Shown: positions 45,033-56,800 of the stretch, piece by piece
Layout of the letters: every line of letters starts with the position of its first letter
How positions within the stretch are numbered: position 1 is the stretch's first letter
Assembly: GCA_963576475.1 (NCBI GenBank)
Contig: OY754975.1
Location: 18,237,381 to 18,301,380, forward strand
From: Molanna angustata
Lineage: Eukaryota > Arthropoda > Insecta > Trichoptera > Molannidae
DNA length: 64,000 nt
Reading direction: 5' to 3'
The notes under the pieces: model-generated
Told to the model about the DNA's origin: nothing
The model's input: only the letters and a program-made list of their open reading frames with translations
Databases searched by the model: none
Program-made: the position numbers and the translations under genes

Positions 45033-45981
45033 CGAGATGGCTTACGAAAGGGTGATGCATTGTCTTGCCTATTATTTAATATAGTACTGGAGAAAGCCAT
45101 CAGAGATGCCAGAATCGAAACAGCGGGTACAATTTTCCGAAAATCAAGCCAGATACTTGCATATGCAGATGATGTTGACATAATTGCAAGAACACCAAAT
45201 TATGTAAAACAAGTGTTTAAACACCTGGAAAATGCTTCTGCCAGAATGGAACTTCAAGTGAACTCTTCTAAGACGAAATATATGATTGCAGCTAAAATGT
45301 CCAACCATAGCAATGCCCAAGACACTTTGATTAGTGCTGGTAATCATACCATTGAAACTGTAGGGTCGTTCCAGTGCCTAAGTTCAATAATAACCAGTAA
45401 CAATGATGTTAGTGTCGAGATTAAAAGACGAATAGCTGTGGCAAATAAATGCTATTTCGGTATTCACCGACATCTCAAGTCCCGATTGTTGACACGAAAT
45501 ACTAAGTTGTTATTGTATAAAACATTGCTGCGACCAGTACTTGTATATGGTGCTGAATGCTGGGTGCTTAATAGAAAGGATGAAAAAGCGCTGATAGTTT
45601 TTGAACGGAAGGTTTTGAGAAAAATCTTTGGGCCTCTTTGTGAGAATGGAATATGGAGGATAAGGTACAACCATGAGCTGAAGAACCTTTACAGTGATCC
45701 TAACATAGTAAAATATATTAAAATACATCGAATTCAATGGTTAGGGCACATTCAGCGAATGGAGGAAGGCCGAATCCCAAAGAAGATTCTCAACACACGA
45801 CCGGAGGGGAGACGTGGTGTGGGGAGACCCAAGCTGCGGTGGATGGACGGCATACAGGAGGATCTAAAGAGGATTGGCGTTGCAAACTGGAGAGTGCAGG
45901 CGATAGACCGGTTTAAATGGCGAAAGATTCTGGAGGAGGCCAAGGCTCACAGTGGGCTGTAGCGCCAATGATGATGATGAT
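45033..45981 (+). pseudogene. RTE-like LINE reverse transcriptase, 5'-truncated
   Basis: One open frame of about 310 codons starts mid-domain at RDGLRKGDALSCLLFNIVLE (RT motif B). It continues with YADD (motif C) in ILAYADDVDII, then a thumb/C-terminal part with VYGAECW, the RIQWLGHIQRMEE stretch and RRGVGRPKLRWMDG, and ends ILEEAKAHSGL plus stop. A short GCGCCAATGATGATGATGAT tail closes it. The endonuclease and RT motif A are missing, so it cannot mobilise itself. The open frame means that the truncation is recent or the copy is little decayed. RTE-type assignment rests on the tail and the C-terminal motifs. Confidence 0.85.
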
Positions 45982-46113
45982 GTGACTGTGTAACACTCAT
46001 GTTTATACATATATCGTCATCAAAAACAAGTGTGCATGCAAAGTTTCAGCAAGATTGAATGATGGAAAATGGTATTAAATTTGATCGAATATTGGATTTC
46101 TAAATATTTGAGT
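45982..46113. other. Unassigned DNA
   Basis: AT-rich, with a small patch shared with 44690-44850 (AAATTTGAT-type words). Confidence 0.35.
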
Positions 46114-46140
46114 ATTGGCCACAACCTACTCGTTTTTATA
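46114..46140 (-). repeat. Solo 5' end of the GTGG family
   Basis: ATTGGCCACAACCTACTCGT is the reverse complement of the family's 5' motif. No matching 3' end is clear nearby. Confidence 0.45.
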
Positions 46141-46289
46141 CAAACGAAAATCAACAAAATGTTGATAAATTTACGTTAGTATGAAAAATCAACAAAGTAA
46201 GATATTGGTAATTAGTATGGAATCTCAAACATAATTGGAACGATACAATACTTTTTTGAACCACTGCTTAGGTTACTATGCCAAGAAAC

Positions 46290-46345
46290 TTTCATTCATC
46301 CATTCATTCATACCATCACGGCATATCCCACAATGTGGGGTAACC
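46290..46345 (-). repeat. Short LINE 3' tail fragment
   Basis: CATACCATCACGGCATATCC is the antisense tail of the 22.8-kb LINE family. Confidence 0.45.
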
Positions 46346-46394
46346 ATCGAAAGGTGTACGGGTGTGCATTGCCTTATAAAAGGGAGCACAACAT

Positions 46395-46585
46395 ATCTGT
46401 GTACACACCAGTCTCGTCTCACCTAAAAAGGCACTATATTCAGAATGGGTGGTGAACCTCATTGCTGAACTATGTGAGATGTTATTGTTGCCTGTTGTAT
46501 TTTCGATTACCCAGCTCTTACGGGACACTCGAAAACAATAATAGAAAAGAGTGGATGCACTATTCTAAGCCGGTGCCTCACATCT
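46395..46585 (-). repeat. Dispersed repeat, inverted relative of 4270-4480
   Basis: ACACCAGTCTCGTCTCACCT and CACTATTCTAAGCCGGTGCC are the reverse complements of motifs at 4.3-4.5 kb, in the same relative order. Confidence 0.6.
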
Positions 46586-47384
46586 AACCAAGAACCTCTT
46601 ATAAGTTTAATATAGAAAATTAAATTATTACTTTGAATGAGAAAAATACTAAAAATGTATAAAGAGCATCACAGGCGCCATCTATGTTATCACCAATAAA
46701 ATTTGATGCAAATATTTTAACTTACGTACACAATGGAACAATACCTTTCACAAAAATGCCACATGTCTTAGGTAATTCAGAATCAATGTATGTTGAAAAA
46801 AAACAACTTAGATATTATACTACACAAAACTATTTTAAGAAATTGTTCATCAATAAAAAATACTAGAACAAACAGAAATTAATGGAATTTCTGTTTCTTG
46901 TATTTTATTTCATAGATCAATTCTCTAATAATTATTGTGAACACGGTTTAAATTTTTCATAAATATAATTGATTCCTGATTAATGTCTCATTAATAAGGT
47001 CGAGTTTCGCAAATTAGTCACAAAAGCGAAAAATAATCCAACGAATTTCTTAATGAACCCGTAATGCCGCAATCAATTGCCATTGAATGCAGGCTGCCAG
47101 TGCACCAAATAACGCTATATTATAATATATTATAGACGCACAGAAACTGCAGACGATAATAGTATAGGTATAACAAAACTGAATCACGAACAATGCGCAG
47201 AGAAAACCAGTTCCTAGAATCATCGTGATCATTAAAACATTGCTCCGTAGTCACCTCAATGCACTTTTGCACAAAGCGAATCATTCCCACAACCAACAGC
47301 CGTTATGCGGAACTCGTATATCATGTTTTATTTTACTAATTCTTAAAAAATAATACATTAAGAAATAAAAATTTTAACTGGTCC
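46586..47384. other. Unassigned DNA
   Basis: A minus-strand hydrophobic frame (47050-47232) reads like membrane segments, but it has no splice signals or family match that I can support. The rest is AT-rich. Confidence 0.35.
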
Positions 47385-47387
47385 CCC

Positions 47388-47770
47388 GACCTTATTGTTG
47401 ACACTTTTTTCCGATCCCAATTTTGAATCTACACATAGAACAGCGCTCTTATTCTTGACACTCGATTCCATTCCCAATCACGAATCTACGCTTAGAACAG
47501 TGCCCTTATTCTTGACACTCGATTCCATTCCCAATCACGAATCTACGCTTAGAACAGTGCCCTTACTCTTGATACTCTATTACGAATCCCAATTACGAAT
47601 TAACGCTTAGAACAGCGGCCTTAGTCTTAAAAACTCAATTCAAATCCCAATTACGAATCTATTCTTAGAACAGTACCCTTACACTCGATACTCGATTATT
47701 AATCTACGCTTAGAATAGCGACTTTACTCTTGACACTATTCCAATCTCAATTACGAATCTCAATTATGCT
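47388..47770. repeat. 57-bp tandem repeat, ~6 diverging copies
   Basis: Each unit has CTTGACACTCGATTCCATTC, CCAATCACGAATCTACGCTT and AGAACAGTGCCCTTA. The central two units are almost identical, and the flanking ones are diverged or shortened. Confidence 0.85.
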
Positions 47771-49309
47771 TAAAACCCACCTTTTAATAGAGAATCAATC
47801 GTTAGAAATAGTTGTGGAATACGTTAAGGCGGCTGGTAGGTAGGTTTCAAGTGAAGTTGTTATAAGAATGTACACTTATAATGGAGAAAAAGGCGACAGG
47901 TAGGTATCGTACATTGAAATTGAAATTCGAAACGAGTTTTAAGAGTAATCGTCGTACAACGGGAGTTTTTTTTAATAAAACGACCCTCAAGCCGCATGTG
48001 TGAAATCCAGGATGTTTTCAAATATGGGTGATTAAGAAGAAAATACTAAAGAGACAGCTCAAATAGAAAGATATACTACTAGATAGACTAGCATAGGGCC
48101 TTGCATGCAAAATCAGAGGAATGAAGAATACCCGGAAGACCCCCCAAAAGATGGAAAGACAGCTGAGAGTCCGCATTCCAGGAAGTCACTAACTGTACAA
48201 AAACATTCAGTCAGCCTTTAGTCAGTTAAAGTAGAAGTACCATCACCAGCATTTAAAGCGTTGGTGGGTCTTAACTACCTTTTTACGAAATTCTCCAGAG
48301 TAGTTTGTCCTTTAACAGTCGCCACAAAAACATTAGGAATAATCTCGCCACAATATACACAATGAGAATTTCATGCAAATAATTCCTCTTGAAATAACTA
48401 GAAATTCATAATTCTCCATTTATACATTATACATAGTAATGAAGAGCCAAATTTAAATTTTCAGATTTTGCCTTCAATTCAGTATGAATAATTGATAATT
48501 AAACCCATTATACAATATTTCAGCAAAAATTCAAAAAATCTTCTGTAAATTATTCAAAACAAAATCAACGTGGAAGAGCAATACCGGTGTGTAGAATCCG
48601 CAATAGCTATTTATATAAAAATGCAGAACATTTATTTATTTTTATTAACAATACAAAGAGGATGTTACAAATTCAATTAAATACTAGAGCTAGAAGTTAA
48701 GTATATGTGTACATATAAGTGTGTGTACGTGTGTTATTGATAAATATTTAATTGCTAGGGTACTATGAACACCTCACTAGGAAGTCCTGTGCTGAGGTGT
48801 TCATTTGAACAGTTGTGTGACTTAAATAGTACATTATGTGTAAAGTACATTAAATATATACATTACATTAAATATATACATTTATACATTAAATTGTATG
48901 TACATATTGTTTTGATTATTGCCTAATGGCAATAAACCAGCCAGGAAAAACATATTATGTACATGATATACTGATAATGATATACATATTGTTCTTCCCT
49001 CACCACCACCCGTTCTGTTTATGAGGACTAAAAACGGCCCTTTGCAAAACTCTGAAAGAACACATAAAGAACATACGAAGAGTCCGGAAAACTCTAAATC
49101 CTTGCAGACACTGCACTTAATGTACCAAAGAGAGCTAATCATGTGGAAACAACTGGCTCACTGCTCAGTGATAGTGAAGATAATAGTGCACCGAATTTAA
49201 GACAGAAAGTCTTGAAAGCCCTAAAGTTGCTCTGCGTGGCTACAAGGTCCGCATGTCCAATATATACATATTATGTACAAAATGATAAATATGTTTATTT
49301 ATTTATTTA
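47771..49309. other. Mostly unassigned DNA
   Basis: A patch at 48040-48200 (AGAATACCCGGAAGACC, GATGGAAAGACAGCTGAGAG) may be a decayed LINE end. Nothing else is recognised. Confidence 0.35.
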
Positions 49310-49395
49310 TCTTTCTGTACATAATATAAATAAATATATTGTACACTGGCGGGCTCATTGCCATTAGGTAATTGCTTTCAAACAACCAGATTTCA
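49310..49395 (-). repeat. SINE core fragment
   Basis: It shares GGCGGGCTCATTGCCATTAG and the neighbouring GTAATTGCTTTCAAACAACC with the core at 38575-38620. Confidence 0.45.
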
Positions 49396-49508
49396 AAGTA
49401 TGACAAAATTGTGTATGTACAACAACAAAAGCACGAAAGCAAAAAATTAATAAAGAAAATATATATAACACTTAGATACAATTAGAACAAAAAAAATACT
49501 TCATAACA

Positions 49509-50126
49509 AAAACGAGTGGGTTGTGGCCAACACTAAACTCTCCACTACACAATGAAGCTTCCCTGCTAATATTACACTCTAATATCAATATGAAATCAAA
49601 TATGTAACTAAACATTGCTAAACATAAAAATTCTCCTATTTATTTTTCATACAAAATATCGATTAATAGAAACATAATTATTGAAAGGATACATATTTTT
49701 CTTTTAAGGTTGGCAAACTCTGAATGCAGTTTTGTGAAAATTCTTTTTTTTGCATAAATAATTCAAATAAAATGAAAATATCTCAAATTTCCAGGTCGTG
49801 AGAGCATTTTTAAAGTTTTAACAGATGAAATCATAGAGAAATAATTTACTGTTGTCTATGGAAAACTAATCAGCTCTAAGTTTGTGTACTTCACACATAT
49901 GGTATCAATATGAAGTTCATCAGTCATTTGGTTTGGACTGTACAGAGGACACAAATTTTCAAATTTGTGTACGGCATACGGCATACACACAAAAACATCA
50001 CGATGAAACTCAAAGTATACACTCTCTACATGATACCCATTGAGAAATTGATGTAAAAAAATACGCTTAAAAATTGTGAAATCACGTACTCTCCACTATT
50101 CCATAGTTGGTAGTGGAGAGTAAAAA
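49509..50126 (+). mobile_element. GTGG-family non-autonomous element, complete copy
   Basis: The 5' end is AAACGAGTGGGTTGTGGCC, with the subterminal 10-mer ACTCTCCACT at 49537-49546. The 3' end hairpin is ACTCTCCACT (50088-50097) and AGTGGAGAGT (50112-50121), followed by AAAAA. The same 10-mer thus sits near both ends, direct and inverted. Internal words GAGAGCATTTTTAAAG and GGAAAACTAATCAGCTCTAA are the ancestor-like form of the 313-bp satellite monomer. Confidence 0.75.
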
Positions 50127-50338
50127 GGATATGGTGAGGATAAGGAGAGGAAATCGGGATCACATGTTCAGGGATAGATATTCAAAAACCTTTTTACTCT
50201 CCACACTATGGAATAGGGGAGAGTCATGATTTCGCAAAATTTAAGCGTATTTTTTTTACATCAATTTCTCAATGGGTATCATGTAGAGAATGCACACTAT
50301 GAGTTTCGTCGTGATGTGTTTGTGTGTATGGCGTATAC

Positions 50339-50380
50339 GCTGTACGCCGTACGCCGTACGCCGTACGCCGTACGCCGTAG
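50339..50380. repeat. 7-bp microsatellite inside the GTGG element
   Basis: GTACGCC repeats about five times. At the matching place other copies have one or two units (near 12465-12472). Confidence 0.9.
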
Positions 50381-50879
50381 CATTTATCTTTTTTGTGTCC
50401 TTTCTACAGCCCAAACTATAAGTCTGATCGACTTCATATTAACATCATATGTGTAAAGTGCAAAGACCTAGAGCTGATTAGTTTTCCATAGACAACTTTT
50501 GATTTCTTCTCTATGAATTCATCATTTACGTTGATTTTTTTTTGTGTCCTCTCTGCAGCCCAAACTATAAGTCCGATTGACTTCATATTGATATCACATG
50601 TGTTAAGTCCATAAACTTAGAGCTGATTAGTTTTCCATAGACAACGGTTCATTTTTTCCCAATGTTTCTTTATGATTTCATCTATTAAAACTGAAAAAAT
50701 GCTCTCACGACCTGTAAATTAGAGATATTTTAATTTGGTTTCAACTATTTATACAACACCAAGAATCTTCATAAAATTGTATTCAAAGTTGGTCAATGTT
50801 AAAAGAAAAATATTCAACGGTTTCAAAAATTATATTTTATTTAATGGATATTTGTATGAAACTTATATGTAACAAGAGA

Positions 50880-53800
50880 ATTTTTTTATATTTGGCAATG
50901 ATCAGTTCATTGATTTCATATTGATAGAAGAATATTAATAGCTTGAACTTAGAACTGATTAGCTTTTCATAGATATCATATAATTTCTTCATATGATATC
51001 ACGTGTAAACATTGTCAAAATGCTCTAACGCTCTTTGAAACAAAATTTATCTGCTTTTTTTAAAATATTTCATACAACATAAGCAGTCTTCACTATACTG
51101 CATTAATAGTTTGTCTATCTTAACATAAAAATATACTATCGGAAGAAAATTTATATTCCTGGTAGTAACATTTAGTATGAATAAAAATGTAATTAGATAA
51201 ATTTCTATGTATGGAAACGTTTAGTAATTTGATTTCATGTTATAATGTAAAGAGCTTGAACATAGAACTGATTAGTTTTCCATAAATAACAAAAAAAATC
51301 TTCATATAATATCACGTGTCAAAATTTTGAAAATGCTCTCGCGTTCTTTAAAACAAAATTTATCTGCTTTTTTTAAAATATTTCATACAACATAAGCATT
51401 CTTCACTATACTGCATTAATAGTTTGTTTATCTTAACATAAAAATATACTATCGGAAGAAAATTTATATTCCTGATAGTAACATTTAGTATGAATAAAAA
51501 TGTAATTAGATAAATTTCTATGTATGGAAAAGTTCAGTAATTTGATTTCATGATATAATGTAAAGAGCTTGAACATAGAACTGATTAGTTTTCCATAAAT
51601 AACAAAAAAAATCTTCATATAATATCACGTGTCAAAATTTTGAAAATGCTCTCGCGTTCTTTAAAACAAAATTTATCTGCTTTTTTTAAAATATTTCATA
51701 CAACATAAGCATTCTTCACTATACTGCATTAATAGTTTGTTTATCTTAACATAAAAATATACTATCGGAAGAAAATTTATATTCCTGATAGTAACATTTA
51801 GTATGAATAAAAATGTAATTAGATAAATTTCTATGTATGGAAACGTGTAGTAATTTGATTTCATGATATAATGTAAAGAGCTTGAACATAGATCTGATTA
51901 GCTTTCCATAAATAACAAAAAAATTCATCATATGATATCACCTGTCAAAATTTGAAAAATGCTCTCGCGTGGTTTAAAACAAAATTTATCTGCTTTTTTT
52001 AAAATATTTCATACAACATAAGCATTCTTCACTATACTGCATTAATAGTTTGTCTATCTTAACATAAAAATATACTATCGGAAGAAAATTTATATTCCTG
52101 GTAGTAACATTTAGTATGAATAAAAATGTAATTAGATAAATTTCTATGTATGGAAAAGTTCAGTAATTTGATTTCATGTTATAATGTAAAGAGCTTGAAC
52201 ATAGAACTGATTAGCTTTCCATAAATAACAAAAAAAATCTTCATATAATATCACGTGTCAAAATTTTGAAAATGCTCTCGCGTTCTTTAAAACAAAATTT
52301 ATCTGCTTTTTTTAAAATATTTCATACAACATAAGCATTCTTCACTACACTGCATTAATAGTTTGTTTATCTTAACATAAAAATATACTATCGGAAGAAA
52401 ATTTATATTCCTGATAGTAACATTTAGTATGAATAAAAATGTAATTAGATAAATTTCTATGTATGGAAAAGTTCAGTAATTTGATTTCATGATATAATGT
52501 AAAGAGCTTGAACATAGAACTGATTAGTTTTCCATAAATAACAAAAAAAATCTTCATATAATATCACGTGTCAAAATTTTGAAAATGCTCTCGCGTTCTT
52601 TAAAACAAAATTTATCTGCTTTTTTTAAAATATTTCATACAACATAAGCATTCTTCACTATACTGCATTAATAGTTTGTTTATCTTAACATAAAAATATA
52701 CTATCGGAAGAAAATTTATATTCCTGATAGTAACATTTAGTATGAATAAAAATGTAATTAGATAAATTTCTATGTATGGAAACGTGTAGTAATTTGATTT
52801 CATGATATAATGTAAAGAGCTTGAACATAGATCTGATTAGCTTTCCATAAATAACAAAAAAATTCATCATATGATATCACCTGTCAAAATTTGAAAAATG
52901 CTCTCGCGTTCTTTAAAACAAAATTTATCTGCTTTTTTTAAAATATTTCATACAACATAAGCATTCTTCACTATACTGCATTAATAGTTTGTCTATCTTA
53001 ACATAAAAATATACTATCGGAAGAAAATTTATATTCCTGGTAGTAACATTTAGTATGAATAAAAATGTAATTAGATAAATTTCTATGTATGGAAAAGTTC
53101 AGTAATTTGATTTCATGTTATAATGTAAAGAGCTTGAACATAGAACTGATTAGCTTTCCATAAATAACAAAAAAAATCTTCATATGATATCACCTGTCAA
53201 AATTTGGAAAATGCTCTCGCGTTCTTTAGAACAAAATTTATCTGCTTTTTTTAAAATATTTCATACAACATAAGCATTCTACACCATACTGCATTAAAAG
53301 TTTGTCTATCTTATCATAAAAATATACTATCGGAAGAAAATTTATATTCCTGATAGTAACATTTAGTATGAATAATAATGTAATTAGATAAATTTCTATG
53401 TATGGAAAAGTTCAGTAATTTGATTTCATGTTATAATGTAAAGAGCTTGAACATAGAACTGATTAGTTTTCCATAAATAACAAAAAAAATCTTCATATAA
53501 TATCACGTGTCAAAATTTTGAAAATGCTCTCGCGTTCTTTAAAACAAAATTTATCTGCTTTTTTTAAAATATTTCATACAACATAAGCATTCTTCACTAT
53601 ACTGCATTAATAGTTTGTCTATCTTAACATAAAAATATACTATCGGAAGAAAATTTATATTCCTGGTAGTAACATTTAGTATGAATAAAAATGTAATTAG
53701 ATTAATTTCTATGTATGGAAAAGTTCAGTAATTTGATTTCATGTTATAATGTAAAGAGCTTGAACATAGAACTGATTAGCTTTCCATAAATAACAAAAAA

Positions 53801-56800
53801 AATCTTCATATGATATCACCTGTCAAAATTTGAAAAATGCTCTCGCGTTCTTTAGAACAAAATTTATCTGCTTTTTTTAAAATATTTCATACAACATAAG
53901 CATTCTTCACTATACTGCATTAATAGTTTGTGTATCTTAACATAAAAATATACTATCGGAAGAAAATATATATTCCTGGTAGTAACATTTAGTATGAATA
54001 AAAATGTAATTAGATAAATTTCTATGTATGGAAAAGTTCAGTAATTTGATTTCATGTTATAATGTAAAGAGCTTGAACATAGAACTGATTAGCTTTCCAT
54101 AAATAACAAAAAAAATCTTCATATGATATCACCTGTCAAAATTTGGAAAATGCTCTCGCGTTCTTTAGAACAAAATTTATCTGCTTTTTTTAAAATATTT
54201 CATACAACATAAGCATTCTACACCACACTGCATTAAAAGTTTGTCTATCTTATCATAAAAATATACTATCGGAAGAAAATTTATATTCCTGATAGTAACA
54301 TTTAGTATGAATAATAATGTAATTAGATAAATTTCTATGTATGGAAAAGTTCAGTAATTTGATTTCATGTTATAATGTAAAGAGCTTGAACATAGAACTG
54401 ATTAGTTTTCCATAAATAACAAAAAAAATCTTCATATAATATCACGTGTCAAAATTTTGAAAATGCTCTCGCGTTCTTTAAAACAAAATTTATCTGCTTT
54501 TTTTAAAATATTTCATACAACATAAGCATTCTTCACTATACTGCATTAATAGTTTGTTTATCTTAACATAAAAATATACTATCGGAAGAAAATTTATATT
54601 CCTGATAGTAACATTTAGTATGAATAAAAATGTAATTAGATAAATTTCTATGTATGGAAACGTGTAGTAATTTGATTTCATGATATAATGTAAAGAGCTT
54701 GAACATAGAACTGATTAGCTTTCCATAAATAACAAAAAAATTCTTCATATGATATCACCTGTCAAAATTTGGAAAATGCTCTCGCGTTCTTTAGAACAAA
54801 ATTTATCTGCTTTTTTTAAAATATTTCATACAACATAAGCATTCTACACCATACTGCATTAAAAGTTTGTCTATCTTATCATAAAAATATACTATCGGAA
54901 GAAAATTTATATTCCTGATAGTAACATTTAGTATGAATAATAATGTAATTAGATAAATTTCTATGTATGGAAAAGTTCAGTAATTTGATTTCATGTTATA
55001 ATGTAAAGAGCTTGAACATAGAACTGATTAGTTTTCCATAAATAACAAAAAAAATCTTCATATAATATCACGTGTCAAAATTTTGGAAATGCTCTCGCGT
55101 TCTTTAAAACAAAATTTATCTGCTTTTTTTAAAATATTTCATACAACATAAGCATTCTTCACTATACTGCATTAATAGTTTGTTTATCTTAACATAAAAA
55201 TATACTATCGGAAGAAAATTTATATTCCTGATAGTAACATTTAGTATGAATAAAAATGTAATTAGATAAATTTCTATGTATGGAAACGTGTAGTAATTTG
55301 ATTTCATGATATAATGTAAAGAGCTTGAACATAGAACTGATTAGCTTTCCATAAATAACAAAAAAATTCTTCATATGATATCACCTGTCAAAATTTGAAA
55401 AATGCTCTCGCGTTCTTTAAAACAAAATTTATCTGCTTTTTTTAAAATATTTCATACAACATAAGCATTCTTCACTATACTGCATTAATAGTTTGTTTAT
55501 CTTAACATAAAAATATACTATCGGAAGAAAATTTATATTCCTGGTAGTAACATTTAGTATGAATAAAAATGTAATTAGATAAATTTCTATGTATGGAAAA
55601 GTTCAGTAATTTGATTTCATGTTATAATGTAAAGAGCTTGAACATAGAACTGATTAGCTTTCCATAAATAACAAAAAAAATCTTCATATGATATCACCTG
55701 TCAAAATTTGGAAAATGCTCTCGCGTTCTTTAGAACAAAATTTATCTGCTTTTTTTAAAATATTTCATACAACATAAGCATTCTACACCATACTGCATTA
55801 AAAGTTTGTCTATCTTATCATAAAAATATACTATCGGAAGAAAATTTATATTCCTGATAGTAACATTTAGTATGAATAATAATGTAATTAGATAAATTTC
55901 TATGTATGGAAACGTGTAGTAATTTGATTTCATGATATAATGTAAAGAGCTTGAACATAGAACTGATTAGCTTTCCATAAATAACAAAAAAATTCTTCAT
56001 ATGATATCACCTGTCAAAATTTGAAAAATGCTCTCGCGTTCTTTAAAACAAAATTTATCTGCTTTTTTTAAAATATTTCATACAACATAAGCATTCTTCA
56101 CTATACTGCATTAATAGTTTGTCTATCTTAACATAAAAATATACTATCGGAAGAAAATTTATATTCCTGGTAGTAACATTTAGTATGAATAAAAATGTAA
56201 TTAGATAAATTTCTATGTATGGAAAAGTTCAGTAATTTGATTTCATGTTATAATGTAAAGAGCTTGAACATAGAACTGATTAGTTTTCCATAAATAACAA
56301 AAAAAATCTTCATATAATATCACGTGTCAAAATTTTGAAAATGCTCTCGCGTTCTTTAAAACAAAATTTATCTGCTTTTTTTAAAATATTTCATACAACA
56401 TAAGCATTCTTCACTATACTGCATTAATAGTTTGTTTATCTTAACATAAAAATATACTATCGGAAGAAAATTTATATTCCTGATAGTAACATTTAGTATG
56501 AATAAAAATGTAATTAGATAAATTTCTATGTATGGAAACGTGTAGTAATTTGATTTCATGATATAATGTAAAGAGCTTGAACATAGAACTGATTAGCTTT
56601 CCATAAATAACAAAAAAATTCTTCATATGATATCACCTGTCAAAATTTGAAAAATGCTCTCGCGTTCTTTAAAACAAAATTTATCTGCTTTTTTTAAAAT
56701 ATTTCATACAACATAAGCATTCTTCACTATACTGCATTAATAGTTTGTCTATCTTAACATAAAAATATACTATCGGAAGAAAATTTATATTCCTGGTAGT

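Noticed and set aside
45033..45962. Functional host gene for a reverse transcriptase
   Set aside because: It begins in the middle of the RT domain and ends with a LINE tail, so it is a truncated insertion.
47050..47232. Hydrophobic minus-strand frame as a membrane-spanning exon of the host gene
   Set aside because: It lies upstream on the right strand, but splice sites, phase and composition do not support it, and the segments look like more than one pass. Not enough to call.
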